Assembly (NCBI GenBank): GCA_947258975.1
Contig: CAMYKK010000001.1
Location: 22,451-86,450, forward strand
Direction of reading: 5' to 3'
Length of the DNA stretch: 64,000 nucleotides
Source: an uncultured Gammaproteobacteria bacterium
GTDB lineage: Bacteria; Pseudomonadota; Gammaproteobacteria; Arenicellales; JAANXG01
Below are positions 46,087 to 55,192 of this stretch, in pieces. The notes under the pieces are model-generated. The model had not been told where the DNA came from and did no database searches. It saw only the letters and a list, made by a program, of their open reading frames with translations. Both the position numbers and the translations under genes were made by a program. Every line of letters begins with the position of its first letter. Position 1 is the stretch's first letter.

Positions 46087-47121
46087 TTAGCGAGCCTGGT
46101 TGGCTTGCATCGCCTGCTCTATGATCTCGAGTCCGATCTGTGACTCGAACTTCTTCCGTATCGGCACGAGCAATGTGCGCCACTCCTCAAGGTCGGCATC
46201 GGTCAAGGTGATCACTTCCGCCTTTTTTGAATCAATGACCCGCTGGCGGTCCGACTCAGCTTTCTCGCGGGCGTTCTTGTTGACCTCGTCAGTCACTTTC
46301 GCAATGATTTTTTCCAACTCAGCGCGGATTTCTGCAGGCAAATTGGCCCAAAATTCTGCGTTGGTGACCAACATGTAACCGAGGAAACTATGGCGTGCTT
46401 CGGTGAAGTATTTCTGAAAGTCGTGAAAGCCCTTGGAGTATATGTTGGACCAGGCATTCTCTTGCCCGGTTACCAAGCCCATTTTCAAGGCCTCTCTGAC
46501 CTGCCCGAACGGCATCGGCACGGTCGCCACGCCCAGGGCGCGGTACTGGGCCTGCATCACCGCCGATGGCTCGATGCGAAACCGCAGGCGTTTGAAGTCT
46601 TGAGGTGTCCGCAATGGGCGGTTTGCCGACATCACGCGCATGCCATTGTCCCAGTAAGCCAATCCCTTGATGCCATGAGACAGCATGGAATCGAGCAGCT
46701 TGACGCCGGCCTCGCTGCGCTGGAATCGGTTCACCGCGTCTACATCCGAAAACAGAAACGGCAGGTCAAAGACCTGTATTTGCCGCGAGAAACTGCGGAA
46801 TTTGGAAAACGATGGCGCCGCTAATTCGACATCGCCGAACAGCAGGGCGAGCAGCGCCTGGTCATCGTTGAATTTTAAAGCGCGGGGATAGATCTCGACG
46901 CGCACTTTCCCGGCCAGCCGTTGTTCCACCATTTTCTTGAACAACATTGCGCCGTGCCCCTTGGGGGTGGCCTCGCTGGTGACATGGGAAAATCGTATTA
47001 CGATGGGCTCGGCAGCCTGGGCGTTAACCGCAAGCAAAACCAGCATACCGATCAGGACCGTCAAGCGCGCAGGCCAACGCAGCCCAGATGGACGAACAAC
47101 CGAAGACCGCTGGGTTCGCAT
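46087..47121 (-). CDS. dctP: TRAP transporter substrate-binding protein (second DctP)
   Basis: 344 residues with a signal peptide (LTVLIGMLVLLAVNAQA), so it is a periplasmic protein. It has IRFSHVTSEATPKGHGAMLFKKMVEQ, KVRVEIYPRA, and the DctP motif GQVREALKMGLVTGQENAWSNIYSKGF with the Arg that binds carboxylates in this family. It binds C4-dicarboxylates or another organic acid. Its start follows the dctM stop with no gap. Two binding proteins (this and the one at 49104-50087) serve one membrane pair. Confidence 0.9.
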   Translation of the reverse strand: MRTQRSSVVRPSGLRWPARLTVLIGMLVLLAVNAQAAEPIVIRFSHVTSEATPKGHGAMLFKKMVEQRLAGKVRVEIYPRALKFNDDQALLALLFGDVELAAPSFSKFRSFSRQIQVFDLPFLFSDVDAVNRFQRSEAGVKLLDSMLSHGIKGLAYWDNGMRVMSANRPLRTPQDFKRLRFRIEPSAVMQAQYRALGVATVPMPFGQVREALKMGLVTGQENAWSNIYSKGFHDFQKYFTEARHSFLGYMLVTNAEFWANLPAEIRAELEKIIAKVTDEVNKNAREKAESDRQRVIDSKKAEVITLTDADLEEWRTLLVPIRKKFESQIGLEIIEQAMQANQAR

Positions 47122-48522
47122 TTACTTGTAACCTTTCAGATGGTCGATGTACTCGGGCAGGAACAACGATATCTGCGGAATGTATGTAATGAGGATCAAG
47201 AACAACAGCAGCAGCGACAGCCACGGGAGCGCGGCCCTGATCGCCCACTGCAGGTTCTCGCCGGTGATCCCGGCGGTCACGAACAGGTTGAGTCCCACCG
47301 GCGGTGTGATCATCCCGATCTCCATGTTGACGACCATGATGATGCCGAGATGGATGGGATCGATGCCGAGCTGGGTCGCAATCGGGAACAGGATGGGCGC
47401 CATGATCAGGATGATGGCGGAAGGTTCCATGAAGTTACCCGCAGCGAGCAACAGCAGGTTGACGACGATCAGGAAGCCCCACGCGGGCAGGCCCCAGTTG
47501 ACGATGGTCTCGGCGATGGCGTGGGGAATCCGCTCGGTGGTCAGCACATGTGCGAAAAGCATGGCGTTGGCGATGATGAACAGCAGCATGATGCTGACCT
47601 TGGCGGCGTCCATGATCGTGTGCCGCACTTCTTTATCGAACACGCATTTTGGCAGCGCCCACAATATCTGGCCGGTATTTCTAGTCACGATACCGCCGAT
47701 GCCTTCTCCATCTTTGCGCCACGGTATGCTTTTCATCGGGCCGATGTCGCGGTAACCGAGACACGCCACCATGAACGCATAGACCGCAGATACGGCCGCC
47801 GCCTCGGTGGGGCTGGCGATACCACCGTAGATCGCGCCGAGCACAATGGCGATCAACAGCAACCCGCCCGAGGCGGAGAATCCGCTGACTACCAGTTCGC
47901 GAAACGATGCCCGCGGCTGGGCCGGCAGTCCCTTGATGCGGGCGACGATGTAGATGGCGACCATCAGCAGCAGGCCCATGCCGATGCCGGGAATGAACCC
48001 CGCCATGAACATACGCGCCGCAGACACCTCGGTGGCGGCGGAGTAAACGAGCATGACGATGGACGGAGGAATCAATATTCCCAGGGTGCCGGCATTGCAG
48101 ATGACACCGGCGCCGAATTCCTTCGGATAGCCGGCCTTCACCATGCCGACGATGACGATGCTGCCGATTGCTGCCACGGTAGCGGGCGAGGATCCGGATA
48201 CCGCGGCAAACAGCATGCAGGCAAGTACCGAGGCCATCGCCAGGCCGCCGCGGACGTGGCCGACGGCGTCGATGGCGAAACGGATCAGGCGTCTGGCGAC
48301 GCCGCCACCGGACAGGAACGCCGAGGAAAGAATAAAAAACGGTATCGCGAGCAGCGTGTAATGCTCGGACACATTCTCGAAGTACTTGAGTGCGATGGAC
48401 GCCAGTGAGTCATCGGAAAACAACAGTATCGTTGCCACGCTGGAAAGGCCGAGGGCAATGGATACCGGCACGCCAATAAACATGCAGGCGAAAAGTAGAA
48501 TGAATAGCGCGGCTGTCGTCAC
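47122..48522 (-). CDS. dctM: TRAP transporter large permease
   Basis: 466 residues with a GTG start at 48522. It has 11-13 hydrophobic segments and the DctM pattern: GVPVSIALGLSS, FFILSSAFLSGGGVARRLI, GSSPATVAAIGSI, PPSIVMLVYSAATE, AGFIPGI, and NMEIGMITPPVGLNLFV. It carries the substrate and co-transported Na+ or H+. It overlaps the dctQ stop by four bases (GTGA). Confidence 0.93.
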   Translation of the reverse strand: MTTAALFILLFACMFIGVPVSIALGLSSVATILLFSDDSLASIALKYFENVSEHYTLLAIPFFILSSAFLSGGGVARRLIRFAIDAVGHVRGGLAMASVLACMLFAAVSGSSPATVAAIGSIVIVGMVKAGYPKEFGAGVICNAGTLGILIPPSIVMLVYSAATEVSAARMFMAGFIPGIGMGLLLMVAIYIVARIKGLPAQPRASFRELVVSGFSASGGLLLIAIVLGAIYGGIASPTEAAAVSAVYAFMVACLGYRDIGPMKSIPWRKDGEGIGGIVTRNTGQILWALPKCVFDKEVRHTIMDAAKVSIMLLFIIANAMLFAHVLTTERIPHAIAETIVNWGLPAWGFLIVVNLLLLAAGNFMEPSAIILIMAPILFPIATQLGIDPIHLGIIMVVNMEIGMITPPVGLNLFVTAGITGENLQWAIRAALPWLSLLLLFLILITYIPQISLFLPEYIDHLKGYK

Positions 48523-49064
48523 CCTTTCGTCTCCTCCTGTTGTTCCTTGCTGAGTTCTTCCAGGGCCTCTTCGGCTTCATCAGCGTGATGAAAGCCCGTG
48601 TCCTCACCTTTGATAATGCGCCACAAAAGTTGCACCAACCGCAGCGCGAGCAGCGCCATGCCCAAAACCAGTATCGAGTGGGCGGTCCACTTCGGGATCG
48701 GGATATCCTCCAGCTCGATGCCGATCTGGAGCAGTTTCGCGAGGTAGATCCAGCCGCCGTACATGATCAGTCCACAGTAGAGGAGGCTGCCCATTACGGC
48801 GATAAGACCGAACACGCGTTGCACACCGCTTGGAAACAGCTTGACAAAGGCGTCGACACCGATATGGCCGCCTTGCTTGAGCACCCAGGAAGTGCCGAAC
48901 AGCACCATCCACGCGGACAGATGCAGCGTCAACTCCTCCATCCACAGAATGCCCTGACCGAGCACGAAGCGGTCGAACACCTCGATAAACACCAACAAGG
49001 TCATTCCGACCAGCAGGAGGGCGATGACGCCCTCCTCGATTTGGTTGAGAACGCGACTGATCAC
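48519..49064 (-). CDS. dctQ: TRAP transporter small permease
   Basis: 181 residues from a GTG start at 49064 (no good ATG in the same place). Four hydrophobic segments and LWMEELTLHLSAWMVLFGTSWVL with the E-E-L pattern of the small permease family are seen. The C-terminal 30 residues are acidic and Glu-rich, an unusual tail of unknown meaning. It follows the first dctP by 39 bases and overlaps dctM. Confidence 0.88.
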   Translation of the reverse strand: MISRVLNQIEEGVIALLLVGMTLLVFIEVFDRFVLGQGILWMEELTLHLSAWMVLFGTSWVLKQGGHIGVDAFVKLFPSGVQRVFGLIAVMGSLLYCGLIMYGGWIYLAKLLQIGIELEDIPIPKWTAHSILVLGMALLALRLVQLLWRIIKGEDTGFHHADEAEEALEELSKEQQEETKG

Positions 49065-49103
49065 GATACGCGACGCCTGTTAACGTTTAATTTGCTGGCG
49101 TCG

Positions 49104-50087
49104 TTACTTGTTCGCCGCCAGCGCGGCATCGATCAAGTCCTTGCCGATGTCGCCTTCAAACTTCTTCCACACCGGCTTCATCGCGTCGACCCACTGGCCG
49201 CGCTGGTCTGCGCTCAATTCTATGATCTTGCTGCGGCCGGAATCCATGATCGCCTTCTTATCGCCGACCGCCTTCTCGTTGGCGACCTGATTACCAAAAG
49301 CGATGGCCTCTGCCAGGGCTTTCTGGACTTCACCGCGGATGTCATCCGGCAAGCCGCTCCAGAACTCCGTCGACGTGACCACCATGTAGCCCAGGTAACC
49401 GTGATCCGAGTGGGTGATGTGTTCTTGAACCTCAAAAAATTTCTTCGAGAAGATGTTGGACCACGTGTTCTCCTGACCATCGATGGCCTTGGTCTGCAAC
49501 AAGGTGAACACCTCCGAGAATGGCTTTTTCTGTGGTGACGCCTTGACCGCCTGAAACTGGGCCGCGAGCACATCCGAGGTCATGATCCGGAATTTCATGC
49601 CGGCAGCGTCTTCCGGCACCGTAAGCGGTGAGCTGGCCGACAACTGTTTCATCCCGTTGTGCAGAAAACCCAGACCCAACAAGCCCTTTTTCTCGGTGGC
49701 GTGCAGCAGTTTCTTACCGGCATCGGTGGCCATGAACTTGTCCACGGCGCTGATATCGTTGAACAGGAAGGGCAAGTCGAATATCTGCAGGCTCTTGGTG
49801 TATTTCTGAAACTTCGACAACGATGGCGCCGCCAACTGGACGTCGCCCAGCGCCAGGGCTTCGAGCACCTTGTTATCGCCAAACAGTTGGGCATTGGGAA
49901 ACACCTCGACTACGACCTTTCCGGCTAGACGTTCCTCCACTAGGGCCTTGAATTTGTCCGCCATCTGGCCCTTGGGCGTGTTCACCGCCACCACGTGCGA
50001 GAACTTGATCTTGATCGGGGCTGCGTTCGCCGCAGGTACGGACAACAGGAATACCAACATGGTGAGAGCACTAACTAAAAATCGCAT
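49104..50087 (-). CDS. dctP: TRAP transporter substrate-binding protein (first DctP)
   Basis: 327 residues from ATG 50087 with GGAGG 9 bases before it, which decides the start; a longer frame to 50189 is not used. The signal peptide is LVSALTMLVFLLSVPAANA. It has IKFSHVVAVNTPKGQMADKFKALVEE, the KVVVEVFPNAQLFGD segment, and QTKAIDGQENTWSNIFSKKF. It is the first gene of the TRAP operon, downstream of a sigma-54 promoter. It is about 45% similar by eye to the second dctP, so the two are old paralogues rather than a recent copy. Confidence 0.92.
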   Translation of the reverse strand: MRFLVSALTMLVFLLSVPAANAAPIKIKFSHVVAVNTPKGQMADKFKALVEERLAGKVVVEVFPNAQLFGDNKVLEALALGDVQLAAPSLSKFQKYTKSLQIFDLPFLFNDISAVDKFMATDAGKKLLHATEKKGLLGLGFLHNGMKQLSASSPLTVPEDAAGMKFRIMTSDVLAAQFQAVKASPQKKPFSEVFTLLQTKAIDGQENTWSNIFSKKFFEVQEHITHSDHGYLGYMVVTSTEFWSGLPDDIRGEVQKALAEAIAFGNQVANEKAVGDKKAIMDSGRSKIIELSADQRGQWVDAMKPVWKKFEGDIGKDLIDAALAANK

Positions 50088-50697
50088 TCGATTTATCCTC
50101 CAAAGCTTATAAGTAGTTAATATACGGGTATTAGAAAGAGAATGGCGACAAAACGCAATCCGATTATGGCAGATGTGTCTCACAATCAACCGCGATCCCG
50201 CATCAAGACCAGTTCTCCACCCTCTGTTGCGCGAACAATATGCAAAAAAGAGGCCAAGGCCTGAGTCGATGCGCCCCGCAAGCCGCGATATCCCTGGTCT
50301 GGCTTGCGTCCAACGGTGCCCGGCGACGCTGGCTTGAGCTGCGGGAACCGGCCGAATAGGGCGGTAAACCGCCCATTTAAGATGTGGTGTGGCGGGATTT
50401 CGCCCATAATTCAGGATCCATGCGAGCGAACGAGGTCATACTCCGCGGGTCGCGGCGGTCCGAGCCACTTCATTCGGGTATCGTCAGTCCCCACGCAAAT
50501 ATTAGCGAAGACGAAACGCGCAATTGTGCGCAAGCGGATTGTGCGCGCCGCAGCTCCAGGTCAACGGCAGACAGGACCGCGTGTGGTAAGAATCTTGCTA
50601 GATGCTGTTCGCCCCTTGGAACAAGCGGTGAGACCACGCTACGCTGCAGATCGAAATCCCTACAGAGTCAAAACTCCGGCATGCCAAAGAATCCATA
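50088..50697. other. Divergent control region between the TRAP operon and dctD
   Basis: About 610 bases between dctP (leftward) and dctD (rightward). It holds the sigma-54 promoter at 50241-50257 for dctP. Other parts include many GC-rich short palindromes such as GGCCAAGGCC at 50252-50261; activator sites for DctD would be expected to the right of the promoter but I cannot fix them by eye. Confidence 0.5.
50241..50257 (-). promoter_or_regulatory. Sigma-54 promoter of the dctPQM-dctP-maeB operon
   Basis: On the minus strand the sequence TTGGCCTCTTTTTTGCA has GG (50255-50254), ten bases, then GC (50243-50242), exactly the -24/-12 spacing of sigma-54. The flanking bases (T before GG, TTT before GC, A after) fit too. 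The transcription start would be about 12 bases on, near 50230, giving a leader of roughly 140 bases before the dctP ATG at 50087. The nearby DctD activator carries a GAFTGA loop, which fits this control. Confidence 0.75.
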
Positions 50698-52074
50698 ATG
50701 AGTGAACCACTGACTGACCCCGGCAACGTTCAAGGAAGCATCATATTCGTCGATGACGAAATGCACATACGCCGCGCGGGGGAACAGGCGTTGAAGATGG
50801 CAGGCTTTGAAGTGCATTGCTTCGAATCCGCAGAGTCGGCACAGCAGTTGCTTTCGGACGACTGGCCAGGCGTGCTGATCACCGACGTCAAATTACCGGG
50901 CGCGAGCGGTCTCGAGTTAATGAACTGGGCATTGGCCGTCGACCCGGATCTGCCGGTGGTCCTGATCTCCGGCCATGGCGACATCTCAATGGCGGTGCGG
51001 GCGATACGCGACGGCGCCTACGATTTCATTGAAAAGCCCTTCGGCGCCGACCGGCTGGTCGAAGTCGCGAAGCGTTCGCTTGAAAAACGACTGCTGATAC
51101 TCGAAAACCGGGCGTTACGTAACGAGCTGCGCGACCAACTCAGCCGGTTCAATATCATCGGGAATTCGCCACAGATGGAGCTAGTGCGCACACAGGTTGC
51201 AAAGATCGCTGATGTCGACGCCGATGTGCTCATATATGGAGAGACAGGAACCGGGAAAGAGTTGATAGCGCATACATTGCATAAGCAAAGCCGGCGCCGG
51301 GACCGACCCTTCGTGGCCGTTAATTGCGGCGCCATGCCCGAGAACATCATTGAAAATGAGTTGTTTGGTCATGAACCTGGTGCATTCACCGGCGCTAATT
51401 CGCGGCAGGTCGGTAAGTTTGAATATGCCCACAGAGGCACCGTCTTTCTCGACGAGATCGAGAGCATGCCGCAGGCGCTGAGCGTAAAGTTGCTTCGTGT
51501 GTTGCAGGAGCGCACGATCGAACGGTTGGGATCATCCAAGACCATACCGGTAGATGTGCGCGTGATTGCCGCTACCAAGACCGATCTGCGCGAGGCCAGT
51601 ACACACGGTGAGTTCCGCGAAGACCTTTATTACCGGCTCGCGGTGGTGCAGCTCAACCTGCCGGCGCTTAGAGAAAGGCGCGACGATATTCCGATCTTGT
51701 TCGAGTATTTTCTGGAGAGCGCGGCACGCCGGTATGAGTGTTCTCCCCCGTCGCCAGGTCCGGAAGTCATAGCGGAATTGATGGCGCATGATTGGCCGGG
51801 CAATGTAAGGGAACTGCAAAATACCGCGGATCGTTACGTGCTGGGATGTTTTAATAATCTATCGGGCCTCACGAACCTATCGCAGAATTCCAACAACGGC
51901 TCCCCGCTCACGCTTGCTGAGATGGTCTCTTGCTACGAAAGACGCATCATCGAACAGCAACTGGCGCAACACAAGGGTGATGCTCGGGCTGCCTATACGG
52001 CGCTTGGTTTACCGCGCAAGACCTTCGAAGACAAGCTCCGTAAATATGACTTGAATCGCAAAGATTACCAATAG
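50698..52074 (+). CDS. dctD: Sigma-54-dependent response regulator, DctD type
   Basis: 458 residues. Receiver domain (residues 12-130, phosphorylated Asp in LITDVKLPG), AAA domain with Walker A GETGTGKEL, the sigma-54 contact loop GAFTGA, Walker B GTVFLDEIES, and a C-terminal helix-turn-helix (GDARAAYTALGLPRKTF). It activates sigma-54 RNA polymerase. It is placed divergently from the TRAP operon and upstream of a DctB-like kinase, so its target is very likely the dctP promoter. Confidence 0.93.
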   Translation: MSEPLTDPGNVQGSIIFVDDEMHIRRAGEQALKMAGFEVHCFESAESAQQLLSDDWPGVLITDVKLPGASGLELMNWALAVDPDLPVVLISGHGDISMAVRAIRDGAYDFIEKPFGADRLVEVAKRSLEKRLLILENRALRNELRDQLSRFNIIGNSPQMELVRTQVAKIADVDADVLIYGETGTGKELIAHTLHKQSRRRDRPFVAVNCGAMPENIIENELFGHEPGAFTGANSRQVGKFEYAHRGTVFLDEIESMPQALSVKLLRVLQERTIERLGSSKTIPVDVRVIAATKTDLREASTHGEFREDLYYRLAVVQLNLPALRERRDDIPILFEYFLESAARRYECSPPSPGPEVIAELMAHDWPGNVRELQNTADRYVLGCFNNLSGLTNLSQNSNNGSPLTLAEMVSCYERRIIEQQLAQHKGDARAAYTALGLPRKTFEDKLRKYDLNRKDYQ

Positions 52075-52309
52075 ACACTTGACGATTACGTTTTGCCGAT
52101 TTTAGTCACATGCGAGCGGTGTTTCGTTGGCACATGCAGTGGGTATAGACTTTCCGCTCGAGATCAATCGGTTACCGCCGAGCACAGCATAAAAGCCGCA
52201 GTCACTGTTGATTGCGCTAGCCAAACCTGGGCATATGCGCCCGGAATCCATTGATCGTTAGGTGCCCAATCAACGAACCGGACGGTGATATCGCGGCCCG
52301 CACCGAGAG

Positions 52310-54211
52310 ATGATCAAGTTTTCGCTAAATCTGCAAAAGCCGCGGATGCTCGTCGCCCTGTCGAGTGCCGGCATTCTGGCCTTGGTTTTGTGGCAGACTG
52401 CCGTGCTAACGCGCGCGGCTGCGATCGATGAGTTGCGGCTCGTCAGTGCGAATAAGCTAACCCTTTTCATATCCAACCTAACCAGTGAGCTGGAGAAATA
52501 CGAGTTTCTGCCGCGAATTCTTGCCCGGGATGAAAGAATCATTCGCATTCTGCGAGAACCGGCAGATGCGGCACATGCCGACTTGGTCAACAAGTATTTA
52601 GAGAAGGTGAACAAAATCGCCGGTGCATCCGATACGTATGTGATCAACAAGCATGGACTAACGCTGGTAGCGAGTAACTGGAATTCACAGACACCGTTTG
52701 TGGGCCAGAACTTCAATTTCAGACCTTATTTTCAAGCGGCGATGCGGGGCGAGGTTGGCCGTTATTACGCGCTGGGGGCAACGTCGCGGAAGCGCGGCTA
52801 TTATTACGCGTCGCCGGTAAAGTTGCACAATGAAATACTGGGTGCCGCGGTCGTCAAGGTCAGCCCCGAGAGCGTCGAGGCCGCGTGGCAAAGTGCACCG
52901 GAGAAGGTAATCGTGACGGACTACAACGGTGTCGTATTTATCACCAATAACCCCAGTTGGAAATTCAAAACCTTGCAACCGCTGGCCGACGAGGTGCGGC
53001 AGCAGATCAAGCAAAGTCGTCAGTATTCTGATGCCGTTATGTCTCCCTTACCCATTGTCAAAGAACGGCTGTACGACAATGGCGTTAGCCTGTTGACGTT
53101 TAGGGAGTCCATCGACGATGCGTCGGATACGGAGCAAATCTATCTGACTCAAAGTCGAGAGATGCCCAGCCACAGGTGGCTGGTGCATTTGCTTGCGGAC
53201 ACGAAGACCGTGCGTGCGCGGGTCGCGCATTCAATTGGTTATGCAACCGTGTTGGTGATTACCATATGTCTCGTGTTGTTATACGTTTTACAACGCCGCC
53301 GCAATCTGTCGCAACGCCTGCAGCACCAAAAGAACATCGAAGAAACCCTGTTAAATGCTCAAAAAGACCTCGAAGTTCAAGTCAAACAGCGCACCGTAGA
53401 ACTCATAGAAACCAATGAACAACTGGATAAAAAGATCAAACAACAAGAAAAGACGGAGCAAGAGTTGCGTAAGGCACAAGAAGAACTACTGCAGTCGGCA
53501 AAACTTGCCGTCGTAGGACAGTTATCCGCAGGTATCACCCATGAGCTCAGTCAACCGCTGACCGCTATTCAAACTTATGTCGGTACCGCGCAGCAGTTAC
53601 TTAAACATCAGCACTACGATGAACTTTCGGAGAACCTCGCGAGTGTGCTGACACTCACGGATCGCATGGCGAGATTTACCAGTCAACTGAAGACATTTTC
53701 ACGGAAACCCACGCAAACAATATCCGCAGTTTCTCTCAATCAGACAATCAACGACGCGCTCATGTTGGTTACACATACCCATAATCAGGAACTCGACGTC
53801 GTTCAATCAATGCCACAGCAAGATATTTTTGTAATGGCAGATGCGGTGCGTTTGGAACAAGTGTTCGTCAACATCTTCAAGAACGCGGTAGATGCGATGA
53901 AGGAAACTGGCAATCGCAAGTTAACCATCTCCATGCGGGCTCTTGAAGATTCGGTAAGTGTTCGGATCGAAGACAGCGGATCTGGAATATCTAAGGAAAA
54001 TCTGGATCGATTGTTCGATCCGTTCTTTACCAGCAAAGAGTTGGGCGCAGGGCTTGGCTTGGGGCTATCCATATCTCGAGAAATCGTCAATGAATTCGGT
54101 GGCTCAATAACTGCGAACAATCGGGAACAGGGCGGCGCGCTTTTCACGGTGACATTTCCCATGGCGACGGTTGAGGGCGCGTATCCCTCAACCGTTGCGT
54201 CCGATGGCTAG
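52310..54211 (+). CDS. dctB: C4-dicarboxylate sensor histidine kinase, DctB type
   Basis: 633 residues. Two membrane segments (about 18-38 and 305-325) flank a periplasmic double-Cache-like sensor (GKY.., RPYFQAAMRGEVGRYYALG, YYYASPV), then a coiled-coil linker, HisKA (GQLSAGITHELSQPLTAIQTY, His phosphorylation site), and an ATPase domain with NIFKNAVDAM, DSGSGIS and GAGLGLGLSI. RPYF and YYAL motifs match the ligand pocket of DctB. It is separated from dctD by about 235 bases, so it may also have its own promoter. Confidence 0.93.
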   Translation: MIKFSLNLQKPRMLVALSSAGILALVLWQTAVLTRAAAIDELRLVSANKLTLFISNLTSELEKYEFLPRILARDERIIRILREPADAAHADLVNKYLEKVNKIAGASDTYVINKHGLTLVASNWNSQTPFVGQNFNFRPYFQAAMRGEVGRYYALGATSRKRGYYYASPVKLHNEILGAAVVKVSPESVEAAWQSAPEKVIVTDYNGVVFITNNPSWKFKTLQPLADEVRQQIKQSRQYSDAVMSPLPIVKERLYDNGVSLLTFRESIDDASDTEQIYLTQSREMPSHRWLVHLLADTKTVRARVAHSIGYATVLVITICLVLLYVLQRRRNLSQRLQHQKNIEETLLNAQKDLEVQVKQRTVELIETNEQLDKKIKQQEKTEQELRKAQEELLQSAKLAVVGQLSAGITHELSQPLTAIQTYVGTAQQLLKHQHYDELSENLASVLTLTDRMARFTSQLKTFSRKPTQTISAVSLNQTINDALMLVTHTHNQELDVVQSMPQQDIFVMADAVRLEQVFVNIFKNAVDAMKETGNRKLTISMRALEDSVSVRIEDSGSGISKENLDRLFDPFFTSKELGAGLGLGLSISREIVNEFGGSITANNREQGGALFTVTFPMATVEGAYPSTVASDG

Positions 54212-54328
54212 CCCGGATGTTGCACCAAGGATTCCTGCGCCGTCATCATTGAATCCCTGGAGCCAATTCCGGGCGGGATCATTGATCAAGCCAGGTATCA
54301 TTCCAGACTTGCGCTGATGTTGATCGCG

Positions 54329-54937
54329 CTACTTAGCTAAACGGATTATTCCGCAGGCATCGCGTGCGCCGCCAGCGCAGCCCTTTTTTAACTCCGTCTC
54401 CTGGTCACAGTATGAATCTTCATTAGTATGGATGATGAAGGCGCTTCCATCTGTATCGAACAGCGTAAGCCTTCCCGCTGACAACGTGACCCGAGTGGTT
54501 GTGGTTTTCATGGTTCCGGTACCATCACGCACTACCAGATTAACCAAATCGCCCATATGGAAAGGATGATTGATATCGGTCGCCGGGGCTTGGGTTTGCG
54601 CGCTGTCTGGACGTGTCTGACCAAATGGCCCAGGATCGTGATGACCCTTCGCCGCACCGCAGGGCTCACAGGCGCCGGTTTGGTGGATATGGACCGCGTG
54701 CTTGCCATCGCGCAAACCCTGTACGTTCATTTCAATCGTAACTACCTTGATGCCTTCTGTGGATGCTTGTTCCATCAATACCGCATTTCCTGAGATCTTT
54801 TCATCACCACAACCGCTGATATCCGCGGTTGCCTTGAGACCTGCGGCATACGTAGAAGAGGTGGCGATAAACACAAAAGCCAACGCGCTTAAGCGCAAGT
54901 TAAAGACCGTGCTTTTCTTCAGGGTGAGTGTAGTCAT
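54329..54937 (-). CDS. sodC: Cu/Zn superoxide dismutase
   Basis: 202 residues with a signal peptide (LRLSALAFVFIATSSTYAAG). The copper and zinc ligands are in sequence order: HAVHIHQTGAC, HHDP, NHPFHMGDLVNL with its zinc Asp, and FIIHTNEDSY. The segment GGARDACGII has the substrate-guiding Arg and the Cys of the internal disulfide, with a partner in TGAC. The CEPCG sequence after TGAC adds a second Cys, unusual for the family. It dismutates superoxide in the periplasm. A GAGG site is upstream of ATG 54937. Confidence 0.92.
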   Translation of the reverse strand: MTTLTLKKSTVFNLRLSALAFVFIATSSTYAAGLKATADISGCGDEKISGNAVLMEQASTEGIKVVTIEMNVQGLRDGKHAVHIHQTGACEPCGAAKGHHDPGPFGQTRPDSAQTQAPATDINHPFHMGDLVNLVVRDGTGTMKTTTTRVTLSAGRLTLFDTDGSAFIIHTNEDSYCDQETELKKGCAGGARDACGIIRLAK

Positions 54938-55192
54938 GGCTGTTTGCCTCTGCGGGCTGAAAACCCGGTTTGTTGTGAATGGAAAACCTTAACATGCTTG
55001 TCCGCATTTGCAATGACGCCGCTCAACCCGACTATGCCCTCAGCGCTGCTTACAATCCGCAGCGGCGATTGAATCGCTAGTTTTCCCGCATCGTCACTTT
55101 GGCGGCACTTCAATGATCGGCACCGTCTAATTTCAGAAGAATTCCCAGCGATTCCCGGGAACGGTCAAACCTTGGGATGCATCAGGCGCAGC

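Noticed and set aside
46921..48408. A 495-codon plus-strand frame opposite the TRAP genes
   Set aside because: It is rich in His, Asp, Gln and Arg with no motif, and lies antisense to well-supported dctP and dctM genes; it is a by-product of their codon use.
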